Assembly: GCA_022559845.1 (NCBI GenBank)
Contig: CM040123.1
Location: 314,817,933 to 314,881,932, forward strand
Reading direction: 5' to 3'
DNA length: 64,000 nucleotides
Origin: Amorphophallus konjac
Lineage: Eukaryota; Streptophyta; Magnoliopsida; Alismatales; Araceae
This document shows positions 1 to 11,756 of the stretch, piece by piece. The translations under genes were made by a program, and so were the position numbers. The notes beneath the pieces were generated by a model. The model was not told the DNA's origin. It did no database searches and saw only the letters and a list, made by a program, of their open reading frames with translations. How positions within the stretch are numbered: the stretch's first letter is position 1; every line of letters starts with the position of its first letter.

Positions 1-1000
1 ACCATGGCGCCATATGTTTATGGTGGATACATGATCATTGATGTGGGTGTCAACATCAATGCAAAGGGAAATAGGGTTTCATGATCTATCCAGACGAAAG
101 GTTCGAATTGATTTAGGGGATATAGATAGCAGCTCGGGCACGAAGCCATTTGCTGGCAATGGGAGTTTCATCGTTAATGTAAGGTTTGACATTAACGCAA
201 AGGAATAGAGTTTCATGATCTATCCAGACGAAGGGTCCGAATTGATTCAAACAGCTATGTCGTGTTTCGTCAGAGCAGACGGAAGGTCTACCCTGGATGG
301 GTTTTAGCATTGATCAGGCAGCATGCCAACCGATCAATAGCAGGTTTCATCATTGGTATTGGGCTCATACCAATGCAAGGATTTCATATGTTTCATCGGG
401 ATAGACGTAAGGTCTAAACCAGACAGGTTTTATCGTTGATCGGGCAGGATGCCAGTCGATCAACAGCAGGTTTCATCATCAGTATTGGGTTTATACCAAT
501 GCAAGGATTTCATAGGTTTCATCGGGATAGACGGTAAGGTCTAAGCCGGATAGGTTTTATCGTTGATCGGGCAGGATGCCAATCGATCAACAGCAGGTTT
601 CATCATAGGTACCGAGTTCATACCAATGCAAGGATTTCATATGTTTCATCGGGATAGACATAAGGTCTAAACCGGACAGGTTTTATCGTTGATTGGGCAG
701 GATGCCAGTCGATCAACAGCAGGTTTCATCATCAGTATTGGGTTTATACCAATGCAAGGATTTCATAGGTTTCATCGGGATAGACGGTAAGGTCTAAGCC
801 GGATAGGTTTCATCGTTGATCGGGCAGTGTGCCAATCGATCAATAGCAGGTTTTATCACGGTGAGACATATGATAGGTTTCGTCAGAATGGATGTAAGAT
901 CTAAACTGGGTAGGTTTTACCGTGGTGGGTCTCGGACAGAAAGTGGAAGGGTTTTATCGGAACAGACGGAAGGTCTACTCCGAGATGGGCTTTAGCATTG
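1..1000 (-). repeat. 126-bp tandem repeat block with paired hairpins, 3' region of element A
   Basis: Four clear copies of a unit of about 126 bp begin near 391, 517, 644 and 770, with more diverged copies before and after. Each unit holds two inverted repeats. One is of the type ATTGATC/GATCAAT or GTTGATCG/CGATCAAC, with an inner GGCA/TGCC pair. The other, at the matching place before GCAAGG, is ATTGATGT/ACATCAAT at 37-60, CGTTAATGT/ACATTAACG at 172-197 and ATTGGTAT/ATACCAAT at 352-374. The stems differ in sequence but still pair. The block lies downstream of the element A polymerase gene. Hypervariable repeat-bearing 3' regions are known in Tat/Ogre elements; the hairpin content is what I see here. 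Confidence 0.75.
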
Positions 1001-1114
1001 ATCGAGATGATATGCCTCATGACCAATGGGGTTTCATCATCGATGGGACATGCGGTATATGCTGCCGAAGAAGATTCATGAAGTGAACTTTTTATATTAC
1101 CACATTACTGACCC

Positions 1115-1240
1115 AAGTGCCCTTTCGGGTTTTCACCGGAGCCAGCCCCCTCTTGCTTTTGTCCACGCGTCCTCTCGGGTTTTCACGTGGCGGGGTACCC
1201 AATTTTACCCGTAGCGCCCTTTCGGGTTTTCGCCACAGCC
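1115..1240 (-). repeat. three-copy short repeat, about 48 bp period
   Basis: The core CCCTTTCGGGTTTTC or a close variant occurs near 1120, 1169 and 1216, followed each time by a C/G-rich segment. It belongs to the non-coding 3' region of element A between the 126-bp block and the 41-bp array. Short reading frames across it are not gene-like. From 1265 to 1517 I see only unremarkable spacer. Confidence 0.5.
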
Positions 1241-1517
1241 GAGTTGTTTGCCATTTTTGCACTCGTCCAAAATGTTTTGGACAAGTCCGGCGGGGCACCT
1301 CTATTTTAAGCCCCCATTTCTTATCATCATTTTTTTTATCATTTCCTCTTTTTCTTGAACTCGTATAAGAGGAGGATATTGAGAGAGTCGACTAGGGCAC
1401 AAGGCCTTGCGCCGAGAAAAGGCTTGTTCGTTAGCAAGAAGGTAATGCTAGCGTAAAGGACAAATTTGAGCCGATTCGGGCGTAGGACCCGCATTGGTGA
1501 TGTTATTTGTTATATGT

Positions 1518-2335
1518 GAGCTCGGTCAGGGCAGAGTGCCGCTAAACCGAGGTGTGGGTAGCTCGATCATGGTGGAGTACCACTAGACCAGGATAAGGGT
1601 AGCTCGGTCAGAGCAGAGTGCCTCTAGACTAAGATATAAGTAGCTCGGCTAGGGCGGAGTGCCACTAGACCAAGTTTGAGGTAGCTTGGTTAGGGCAGAA
1701 TGCCACTAGACCAAGTTTAAGGTAGCTCGGTTGGGGTGGAGTGTCACTAAACCGAGGTAAGGGTAGCTTGGTTAGGGCGGAATGCCACTAAACCAAGGAG
1801 AGGTAGCTCGATCAGGGCAGAGCGCCACTAGACCAAGAAGAGGGTAGCTCGGCTAGGGCGGAGTGCCGCTAGACCAAGAAAAGGGTAGTTCGGCTAGGGC
1901 GGAGGGCCACTAGACCAAGAAAAGGATAGCTTGGTTAGGGCAGAGTGCCCCTAGACCAAGGAGAGGGTAGCTTGGTTAGGGCGGAGTGTCACTAAACTAA
2001 GGTAAGGGTAGCTCGGTTAGGGCGGAGTGCCGCTAAACCAAGGTAAGGGTAGCTCGGCTAGGGCAGAATGCCACTAAACCAAGGAGAGGGTAGCTTGGTT
2101 AGGGCGGAGTGCCACTAGACCAAGGAGAGGGTAGCTTGGTTAGGGCGGAGTGTCGCTAAACCAAGGTAAGGGTAGCTCGGCTAGGGCGGAGTGCCGCTAA
2201 ACCGAGGTAAGGGTAGCTTGGTTAGGGCGGAATGCCACTAAACCAATGAGAGGGTAGCTTGGTTAGGGTGGAGTGCCACTAAACCAAGGAGAGGGTAGCT
2301 CGGTTAGGGGGGAGTGCCGCTAAACCAAGGTAAGG
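1518..2335 (-). repeat. 41-bp tandem array, about 20 copies, each a potential hairpin
   Basis: About twenty head-to-tail copies of a 41-bp unit follow directly on the 3' end of the element A integrase gene. Each contains an arm CTCGGTT or CTTGGTT, a middle part like GGGCGGAGTGCC, and an arm AACCGAG or AACCAAG. The arms can pair. Units with CTTGG always carry CCAAG, while CTCGG units carry CCGAG or CCAAG. The latter becomes a G-U pair in RNA from the minus strand, the element's sense strand. Such arrays between pol and the 3' LTR are known in Tat/Ogre elements and can seed satellites. Confidence 0.85.
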
Positions 2336-2347
2336 TATTTTGCCCGG

Positions 2348-5300
2348 TTACTCAGGGAATGTCGGTTGTGCTGCATGATACAGCTTTAGATGCCGTCCGT
2401 TGAGTGGTGAAAATTGAATTTCCCCTCTATGGTTGACAACCACGTAGGCTCCTCCTTCGTAGACCCTCTGGACTACGTACGGACCTAGCCAGTTAGCGGC
2501 AAGTTTGCCTTTTGGGTTGGAAGCCATGACTTCCCTTTTCTTGACCATGACCAGGTCTCCCTTCTTGAATTCTCGCCCTTTGACGAGCTTATTGAAGGCG
2601 TTTGCCATGCGGGCTTGGTACATCTGGATGTTTTTCTGGGCTTACAGACGCTTACCCTCCAATTCAGCCAGTTCTTCAAGTCATCTTTCAGCATTGGTTT
2701 GTTCGTCGCGAACTAGGCCATGCTGGACTGCAATCCTAAGTGATGGTACCTCCAGCTCTATAGGGACTACTGCCTCGGAGCCGTACACCAGTGAATAGGG
2801 CAAACAACCTGTGGGGGTTTTATAGACAGTGCGATATGCCCATAGTGCTTCATACATCTTTTCACCCCAGTCCTTTTTTATTAGAACTGATGACCTTGGC
2901 CAGCAGGGTGCACAGTGTCTTATTGAAGGCTTCGGCCAGTCCATTTGCTTGTGGATTGTACGGAGTGGAGGTCCTCCATTCTATTCTGTACTTCTCGGCA
3001 AGCCGATATACCTTCTGGTTCTTGAAGTGGCTTCCATTATCAGATATTATTCGACTGGGGACCCCGAATCGGAAGATGATATTGTGCTTGATGAATCTGG
3101 CAACCAACTCACCAGTCACTTCTCTGAGTGCTACTGCCTCCGCCCACCTGGAGAAGTAGTCTGTTATAGCCAAGATGTACTTGTGTCCAGCGGACGAAGT
3201 CGGTAGTGGCCCGACTACATCAGTTCCCCACTGAGCAAAAGGCCAGCTAAGAATCGTAGGGTGTAGAGCTACAGGAGGCTTCCTGGGTACATTGGCATGC
3301 TCCTGGCATTTCTGGCATGACTTCGCAAGCTGGCAACAGTCTTCAAACATAGTGGGCCAATAATAACCCAGCTTCTTGATTTCAATTTTCATCTTAGGCC
3401 CAGCCTGGTGTGCCCCTGCTGTCCCAGCATGTATTTCTTTCATTGCTTGCCAGGCTTCTTCAGTAGATAGGCAGCAAAGCAAAATCTTCTTGCGGGCGTC
3501 CGCCATGATTCGAAACAGAGTTCCATTTCTGCATTCGTAGGAATCTTTAACCCTTAGGAGTTTCATTCTCTCTTCTTTATTCTTGGGCAGCTGTTGGTGC
3601 AAGAACCACTGCAGCAGGTGCTGTCTCCAATCAGACGTCTGGGCCTTGTTAATGGTATCAATCTCATATTCTTCAGGACACGCTTCCAGCATGCTGGGGA
3701 CCTGCCGCCTGTTCATGACAATAATGTTCAGCGTCTCATCTGGCGGGACTGATAGTGAGCTGGCCAGCTTTGCGAGTGCATCAGCTTGAGCATTATGTCC
3801 CCGACCCACATGATTGAGCTCAATATGGTAGAAATTTGCCATGAGACGTATAGCCTTTTGACAGTAGGGATTTAATTCTGGCTTTCGCACTTCGAATTCT
3901 CCCTGTATTTGTTTTATCACTAACATTGAGTCACCGAAGATCTGAAGCATTTGGATACCCATGCTGAGGGTGACCAGGAGCCCAATTATCAAGGCTTCAT
4001 ATTCAGCTTCATTGTTGGCGCAGGGCTTATTTATAGAACAGGAGGTGTGCAACACTTCTCCCTTAGGCGATTTCAGCACAATGCCGGCCCCTGCACGTAT
4101 TCTGATTTTCCCACCGGAATCAGTTTCTGTTCTTGATGCCCCATTAAAATATAACTGCCACATTACTGGCTGGGTCTGACAAGCTTCAAGCACTTCATCA
4201 TCAGGTAGCTCGGTCTCAAGCATAGCACTTTCTGGTACCGGGTGCTCTGCAAAGAACTCAGCCACAGCTTGACCCTTTATAGCCCTCTGAGGTATATAAG
4301 TGATGTCAAACTCCATCAGAATCACAGCCCACTTGCCTAGTCGACCTTTGAGTGCCGGCTGAGTCAATATATATTTGAGCGGATCTGCTGCAGATATCAA
4401 TCTGATCTTATGTGACAGCATATAGTGTCGTAGCTTCTTGACAGTGAAGACTAGTGCCAAATAGGTCTTCTCTATGTAAGTATAGCTTTCTTCAGTTCTG
4501 ATCAACCTTCTACTAAGGTAGTATAAGGCTTGCTCCTTTCCATCTCCATTTATTTGAGCTAACATTGCCCCCAACGAGCAATGTGTGGCTGCTATATAGA
4601 GGATCAAAGGGCTGCCCTTCACTGGTGCCCCTAATACTGGAGGGGTTCTGAGATATTCTTTCAACTTTTCGAAAGCCTCTTGGCATCTGTCGTCGTCCCA
4701 TAGGAACGGTACATCTTTCATCATGAGCCTATGAAAGGGGTGACACCAACCCGACAGATTTGATATAAATCGTCGGATGTAGGCCAAACGCCCTTGCAGA
4801 GATCTTAACTCAGACAGATTCCTCTGTGAAGGGAGCTCTTGAATAGCCTTGATCTTGGACGGATCAATCTCAATGCCTCTGTGCCGGATAATAAATCCCA
4901 GGAATTTTCCACTGGTCACGCCAAAGGCGCATTTCATAGGGTTCATTTTCAGCTCATATTTTTGCAACCTTTGGAACACTACCCTCAGGTCCTGCAGATG
5001 ATCTTCCTTCTTTCTGGTCTTCACCACCAGGTCATCAACGTAGCACTCCACTTTCTTGAAGAGCAAATCATCAAAAATCCTGGTCATAGCTCTTTGGTAA
5101 GTGGCGCCGGCGTTCTTGAGGCCGAATGACATTCTTTTGTAGTGGAATATCCCTTTTGGGGTGCGGAATGCAGTGTGTACTCTGCCTTTTTCAGCAATCC
5201 AAATTTGGTTGTATCTGGATGAACCGTCCATGAATGACAGGGCTTCATGACCAGTGGTTGCATCAATCATTACTTCAGTAATTGGCACTGGGAAATCATC

Positions 5301-5858
5301 CTTTGGACAAGCCTTATTAAGGTCTCGGAAGTCAACACATATTCTGATCTGCCCATTTTTCTTCTTTACGGGCACTATATTTGCCAGCCATGTGGTGTAC
5401 TGATTTTCTTCGACAAAACCAACATCAATAAGCTTGTCGACTTCTTTATTGATTTGGTTGATCAGCTCAGGTCGCATTCGCCTGGGTGGCTGTTTTATGG
5501 GGTTGGCTTCTGAGTCAATTGCCAGCAGGTGTTGTGCTACATTGGGACTCAACCCTGGCATTTCATCATACGTCCAAGCGAAGCAGTCCTTAAACTCCCT
5601 CAGAAATTGTATGTACTGTTCTCGGATCTCTGGTTCCAGCAGAACACTGAGAAAGGTTGGCCTTGGTTCCTCCTCTGTCCCCAAGTTCACTTCTATGAGC
5701 TCATCAACGGTGGCTTGACCACCATCTTCGACTTCGGGCAGAGCCTCCTGCAAATCAACAAAGCCCCCTGGGATATAGTTTTCTTCAGTTTCAGAATTCT
5801 CTAATTCTTCTTGTCGGACCTCGACCAATGATGATTCATCATTCAGGGCAGAAATCAT
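2348..5858 (-). pseudogene. Ty3/gypsy Tat-lineage polyprotein: RT, RNaseH, second RNaseH, integrase (decayed)
   Basis: The reading frame from 5858 to 2862 (998 codons) encodes reverse transcriptase with the YVDD motif near residue 272 and the usual RNaseH at about 430-540. A second RNaseH-like domain starts near residue 572 (QLYFNGASR) and ends near DALAKLA. Then come an integrase zinc-binding H2C2 segment near 795-840 and a catalytic core with D (GTDVVG), D (SDNGSHF) and E (NGLAEAFN). Two RNaseH domains are the known mark of the Tat/Ogre branch. At an A-run near 2872-2880 the frame shifts by one base; the integrase C-terminus continues in another frame to 2348 and has two more stops near 2681 and 2645. 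The gene is therefore broken, and a functional polymerase is unlikely. It lies in the same frame as the gag-protease upstream. Confidence 0.93.
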
Positions 5859-5981
5859 GTGACTTTATTCAGCCTGACCATGGGACACGACCGGCTCCGT
5901 GTAAGGCTCAAAGATTAGGTCTTCCACTTCCGGAGGCCTTGCTGGCGTAGATTCCTCTGGGGAATTTATATTTTGCAGAGC

Positions 5982-8900
5982 TCAAACTTCTTCCAGAATA
6001 CATTCAAACTCTAAGCATTCTCTTGTATCATTAGAAATCTGGTCTTCATCCGGGGTTCCTGTGTCAAACTTTGCTTCGGCCTGGAACAGGTCTTCCTTAC
6101 AAGACAGTTCCTCCCAGCACCAGCATACATTTGCTTCATTAGACTTTTCTGCCTCGGGCTGGTTATTGGAAGGCCCATCATCCGGTATAGACTGATATAT
6201 AATCTCTTCATCTTCTGAGGGGTAATCATCATAGCCCATCCCAGGAGGATCTTCATGTGAAAAGAAGGCGGAGATGACATCTACCTCGGCTTCATAGTAC
6301 TCTTGTAGAGTGTAGCCCAATCCTGGGTGGTGGGTGATCTTTGTCAATTCCCTGCTGTTCTGGGGTGGATCCCAAAGTTCTTGGAATGCTTTCTTCTGGG
6401 CAACGGGCTGCAGTGAAGGTATCTGCAGTTTGGAGAACATCTGCGAGGCCCGTTGTGTAGTATAGTCCAAGCCTGTGATTGGCACCATTCGGCTTGTGGA
6501 TTCTTCCGGGATCATGCAGTCCTGATCATCCTCTTCAACAGGCTCCCCGGTATAGAATATGATGGGAGGCTCGCAGAAGTGAGGGACCTCCATAATTTTG
6601 AGTGGCAGCACTGTCTGGCATTCCAAACTGGTGACGGGTTTGACCAGTCCTTCTGGTACTGGGACTTGTGTATATTTTTCTTTCATCTTTTCATCAGTAT
6701 CATCGGGATGAATGCTTGGGGGTGTAATCTGTGCAAAATCCCCAACATGAGAGACATGGGATACTTCATGTTTCGTGACATAGCCCCGTGGTGGCGGTGG
6801 AGACCAATCTTCTGTCTTTGCCGCCGACTTCTCCAGACCAGTCAGAACTTCTTTCTTTTTATCTTTCTGCGGAAGGTTCGCATAATAGGATGCATCGAGC
6901 ATATGACACTCGAAGACTTCAAAGGGGTGCAGATCTGCGAACACCATTTCCTCTTTGCCATCATGACAGTACTTAATGCACTGATGCAGCGTGGAAGGCA
7001 CTATCTGGTACTCATGCAACCACGATCGCCCTAACAAGGCCTTGTACATGGTGTTAGAATCAATCACATAGAATCGCACCACAGTGGTGAGGTCCCCCAG
7101 TGTGAGGTTAAAATCGGCTACCCCCAGAGGTGTTTCACACTTCTGGTTAAAGCCAGCAATCTTCATATCTCTGACCTTAGCGAGGTGCATATCAAAGTAG
7201 TACTTCTGATAGATGCGATATGGCAGAATGTTTACAGCAGCCCCAGGATCTACCAGTATCCGGCTTAATGGCTGGCAGTTGAGATGTCCTCTCATGTATA
7301 GTGGCCTGTTGTGGCTGGGATTTGGAATCAACATGTCATCTTCAGTGAAAGTGACTGTCGGCACAGAATTGACTTCTGTCAGTAATGCTTCATACTGTGC
7401 TGGTGACTGTAGAGCATCAATAATTGCTTGGCGGGCATCTTCACTCAAGGAGAGAATTTCCCATATAGAGAATCTGGTAGGGAGCTTCTTTAGCATTTTC
7501 ATAATCCGGCTACCTACCCGGACATTGGAGAGTCGCATTTCTTCTGCCCAGCAGGGCTTTGGCGGCTCCTGAGGGGCTTGCGGCATTGCCTGCCTACTTC
7601 TTGTCTCAGCTCCATGGTTAGTTTCTTGAGGGACTTCTTCTGGAGAGATGGCCCTGGGTGTTGTCGGGGAATCTTTTTCTTCTTCTTTGCCTTGCCTAGG
7701 CTTCAGGGCTGTTGATTGCTGATGCTCGTTACTTCTGGCTGGTGCAGTTTGTACTGGCTCTTCGCCCTCTAAACTGGATAAAAATTCAAGGAATGACGGA
7801 GCTCCATCCCCTTTCTTTTCTTCTTGGTATAGATTAGCAGGAGGAGGGATCTGGACACCTCGCACTTCGAGCTCTGGTATCTGATAAGGTTGTTCTCCCC
7901 TGAAAATGATATTGTGATTGGCTGGCGGGGGACGTCCCCATCTTTTCCCAGAGCGGGTAGCATGCGCCGAGGTGGAAGCTTCAGCATGGTTGGCTTCCAA
8001 TGGCGTGGCTGATGCCTCTGTGTCATCATCCTCCCCAGGTAAGGTGAATAACACCGAGAGTGTGTTGCATTGTACTGTCATGGTTTTCTTTTTTCTTCTG
8101 TTCTTTGGCTGCCTTTTCTTCTTCTGGTGCTCCGACTTTGCTGGCTCCTGCCCCCAGAAGAGTTCAGTCTCATCTTTTTCCTGCTTTTCCTCTGGTTTTT
8201 CTTCAATGGTCAACTTTTCCAGCTGCCCCCAGAGTATGCAATCTTTCACCAGCAGGGGCTTCGGCTCATTCTGTTCATATTCGTCGAGCCCGTTGATGTA
8301 CTGTTGGAGACGTTTTGCCTCAGGACTTATTTCTTTTTGTGTGGGAAGCGGAGTCTGTCTCCTCCGATTATAGGTGGGGATTCGGATGACTGGCTGTGTC
8401 TTAGCTACATGCTGAATCAGCTTTACCGGGGGTGGCCCCGACTTCGGAGTGGCGTTCCGAGTGGATGGTCCAGTTGCTCCTGCAACAGGTGCCCTCCTTC
8501 TGGTCTTCATCGGCTTTGTCTGCCATCCCTCCTGATCCCTTAACGGGGTAAGGAAGCATGCTTCATAAGTGCGCCTGGTGGATTCTTCAACAGCCTCTTC
8601 GGGCAACTGCTGATATACAGAAATCATATTTGCAGCCATCCTCATTGCCGGAGGTTCATGGGGGCGCGGAGGGTTCACCTGATAGTCTCTTAACTGTAGC
8701 TCACCCTTTTTGAACATACTTTCCATGACATCTTTGAAGACGTAGCAGTCTTCTATAGCATGGCCCAATGCCCGATGATATGGACAGAATAGTGGGTCAT
8801 CTTTCTTTGTTGCATCTGCGGGTCTTTTTGGTTCGGGCAACGTTACTTTGTTGAACTTGTAGGCCCAACTGAATAGTGCACCCGTCTTCTCTTTGGGGAA

Positions 8901-9668
8901 TGAATATGCCTCCCTCATTTTATTTCTCAGGGAGATCTTTTCTTTCATTTCTACCGGGCCTGCCGGAGGAGCATCAGTTTTCTTCCCTTTTTCTTTCTGT
9001 TGTTCAAAGGTACCGAAGTCAACAGTGTTGGCCTCTGAATGCGATGGCCGTCGATCAACAGCCTTCCCCTTTTGCATAGTAGGGACATTGGCGGTCAGAC
9101 GCTTGGACAAGAACGTCTTGACCTCCGCTACTATATTATTCAACCGGTCAAATGTTCTGACATCTGCCCCGATCATCTTTTCCAGCACCTCCCTTCTGAG
9201 GTTCTGTTTGCATATCTGCACTGCATCTTCTTGATGGGGAGGTCGCCTACAGCTCATGGCCAAATTCCTCCATCTTTTTATATAATCCAGGGCGGTCTCA
9301 TCTTGCTTCTGCCTTGTTGCATATAGCTCGGCTATCGTGATTTCTCTTTCTGTGACATGAAAGCTGTCTCGGAACTTCCGCTGCATATCGGGCCAGTCAG
9401 CTACTGACCCGGCGGGCAAGCTGGAGTACCATTCAAAGGCCAACCCTGTAAGGGACGAGCCGAAGAATTTTAATAGATATGCTTCATCAGCAGCCAGGTC
9501 GCCCATAACTATGGTGTAATAAGCTATATGTTCCCTGGGGGAGCCTTGGCCGTTGAACTTTTCGAACTTCGGCGGCTTGCTGACGCCTGGTGGTAATCTC
9601 TTAGCAGCATAATTAATGTGCAGGGTATGGTACTTTGTAGATGTCATAAGTACCGGAATCGTCCCCAA
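5982..9668 (-). pseudogene. Ty3/gypsy Tat-lineage Gag-protease polyprotein
   Basis: A 1228-codon frame. Residues about 45-200 match the retrotransposon Gag core (FEWYSSLP, ADWPDMQRKF, and a QDETALDYIKRW segment). A C/H-rich motif CPYHRALGHAIEDC lies roughly 100 residues beyond that core. A low-complexity charged middle follows, and near residue 805-820 an aspartic protease motif VDPGAAVNILP, as in Tat elements. The true protein probably starts further upstream, because a frameshift near 9660 separates this frame from the Gag N-terminal part. After the stop at 5982 the same frame continues across 41 codons and a second stop (about 5860) into the polymerase frame. Ogre elements are known to join these parts by splicing or to carry stops here; simple decay is the other reading. 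Confidence 0.88.
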
Positions 9669-11645
9669 CTTTCTCAGACAGCTTCATCTCAACGATCTTT
9701 TATATCATCAGTTTATTTGCCACAGCCGGATCCACTGGTTCTGGAAAGAAATATGCCTACTGATGACTGAAGGGGGTCGTCATGGCCGTTGTGTGCAGCG
9801 TCGGCTGGGATGTTGGCACAACAGGCTGTGTTTGAGATGTAGAGGGTTGTGCTGCCACCTGTGGTGGAAGAGGCTGATTCTGTGCCCTGCCTTCGCTATT
9901 CAGCTAAGGGATGGCTGGGACGGCCACTTCGGTTGAGCTGGAAGTCTGTCCTACCGGCTCGGCCTGCTTAGAAACAGGCGTCTGCTCATTTCTCTCATTC
10001 AACTGTCTTATGAGAGAATCAATTTCCCGTTGGTACCTCATGAACATTATCTGGATCATGGGATCTATAGTTGTGGGAATTTGCATTTCCCCTGAAGTCC
10101 ATTCAGTGGGGTCCAAGAGGGAATTGTCTTCTTCTTCAGTAGTCACCACATTTACTGTCATCGTGGTGACTCTTCGGGCCTCGTTGACGGCCGAGAGGTC
10201 ATCTTGACTGGCAACTGCTAGCTTATCTTTTGCTGCCTTGCTTCTTCTTGTGATGGCACCCGGTCTGTATGCCAGGTTAATCAACTCTTCTGGCTGTTCT
10301 GGTAACATACCATATCTTCCGGCGACGCCGGCCATGTTGCAAGCGAGAATCTGCATTCTTCCTCTCTGCCTGTGAACTCTTCTCTTGACCTATCCGGGAT
10401 ATGTCAGACGGTCAAATACAGACATTCTCTTTTCTTCCCTTTCTTTCTGGTAGATGTCTTCTTCATATCTAGCCCTACGGCCATCTTCATAGTCATTGGA
10501 GTTAGAGGACGACGACTCTAGCATCACTCCTTCTCTTTCTTCTTCTTCCTCAGTGCCCAAGGCACGAGATAGTCTTTGTTGCCCCAGGGAGGAATTCCCA
10601 AGGCAATGAAAGTAGTCTTGAACCACCCGGTTCATCTCTTCCTGGCTCTGCCCTTGTAGCTTCGAACGGGGCAGCAGCCTTTCCTGGGTCCTTGGCTGAT
10701 AGGCCAGCCTTGAGACTTGAGCAGCCAGGTACTCCGACCTGCGGTATCTGAACACATCAGCCTGCCTGGCACAGGCCTGGGATCTCTGCGGAGCAGCAAC
10801 AACATTAGCTTCCTCCATCATGCTTTCATCCTTCTTTCGAAGATCTCTGCCCCCACTCCGGGGTGAGGTACAACAACATCTTTCTCTTTCTTTTCCCATC
10901 TTCTGTCCCCAGCCCTGGGACGGGCAGCAACATAGTCTTCTTTCTTCTCATTTCTTCTGCCCCCAGCCCTAGGACGGGCAGCAACATAGTCTTCTTTCTT
11001 CTCATTTCTTCTGCCCCCAGCCCTGGGACGGATGGCAGCAACATCTTTCTCCCGAGCTGGTGCCCAGCCCTGGATCTTCTTTAGCAGCCAAACTTGTTTG
11101 AACTTGGTCGGCCTGGGCGCCAGTGGCTGTTTGCCTTTGTTCTCCCAGTCGACCCTCCTGGTGGCCAACACTTGGAATCTGTTGTTGGTATGAACTGATG
11201 GAATGACCCTGTCGGGTCGTGCATCTCTGGGGCGGCCATTGAGGTTCACCCTCATGCTTCCCACCATCATTGTCTTTCCCGAGGCCGAAGTGTGACCTCA
11301 TGTTGCAGCGGACCAGCTCCTCCGGTCGTTTCTTCTTCTCCTACCAACAGTGGCGGAGACAGCAGTCTTCTTCTCCAGGTGATGGACTAGGCAAGAAACA
11401 GCAGTAGGGACAGCTACCATCTTCTCTCCCTCAGCTTTTGGTGCCGCCACGGCCTCTATTGTGGCAACGCTTTCAGCTTCATTGTTGACTTGTAGCAAGT
11501 CGACAAAAACGAGGCCCAGGTAGTTGGGTAGACCCACCGCCGGGGGCATGGATCCGAATCCCATCGGCACCGCCAGGTACCCTCCATGGACGTGGCCGTT
11601 GACCACTTGCTCACCGAAGAGAACGCCAGCTAGTCCAGTCTCCAT
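9669..11645 (-). pseudogene. decayed N-terminal Gag/ORF1 region of element A
   Basis: Open stretches on the minus strand form a chain: 11645-11298 and 11270-10818 share one frame with a stop between them. A frameshift in 10818-10899 leads to 10899-10390 and 10356-9904 in another frame, then on to about 9669 with further stops. The protein is rich in charged residues and includes a segment with SVFDRLTYPG near 10400, a motif I associate with linker parts of Tat Gag proteins. It also contains a Glu/Ser-rich acidic run. I do not recognise the part near 11298-11645. It lies between the primer binding site and the Gag core, where Tat elements carry either extra ORF1 or extended Gag sequence. Confidence 0.6.
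10908..11045 (-). repeat. 54-bp in-frame tandem repeat inside ORF1
   Basis: The core AGCCCTGGGACGG or a close variant starts at 10911, 10965 and 11019, exactly 54 bp apart. The period is 18 codons, so on the minus strand it gives a repeated basic/acidic segment containing RPRAGGRRNEKKEDY. The repeat keeps frame and lies at the edge of the frameshift near 10820-10900. Confidence 0.85.
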
Positions 11646-11737
11646 CTGTAGCTTCTGCGAGTAAGATTAACACACAATTAGAATTTTGAGAGAGGCCGCC
11701 GGGCCTCCCGCTTTGGCGTAGAGATGAAGGGAGACTT

Positions 11738-11756
11738 GGTCCCACCGGGCGTGCCA
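11738..11756 (-). other. primer binding site of element A
   Basis: Read on the minus strand this is TGGCACGCCCGGTGGGACC, four bases after a CA that ends the LTR. It fits the position and TGG start of a tRNA primer binding site. Over 19 bases it agrees with the element C site at 15 positions. I cannot assign the tRNA with certainty. Confidence 0.7.

Noticed and set aside
1518..2335. CRISPR-like array
   Set aside because: The units are head-to-tail copies without unique spacers and are in a plant retrotransposon 3' region.
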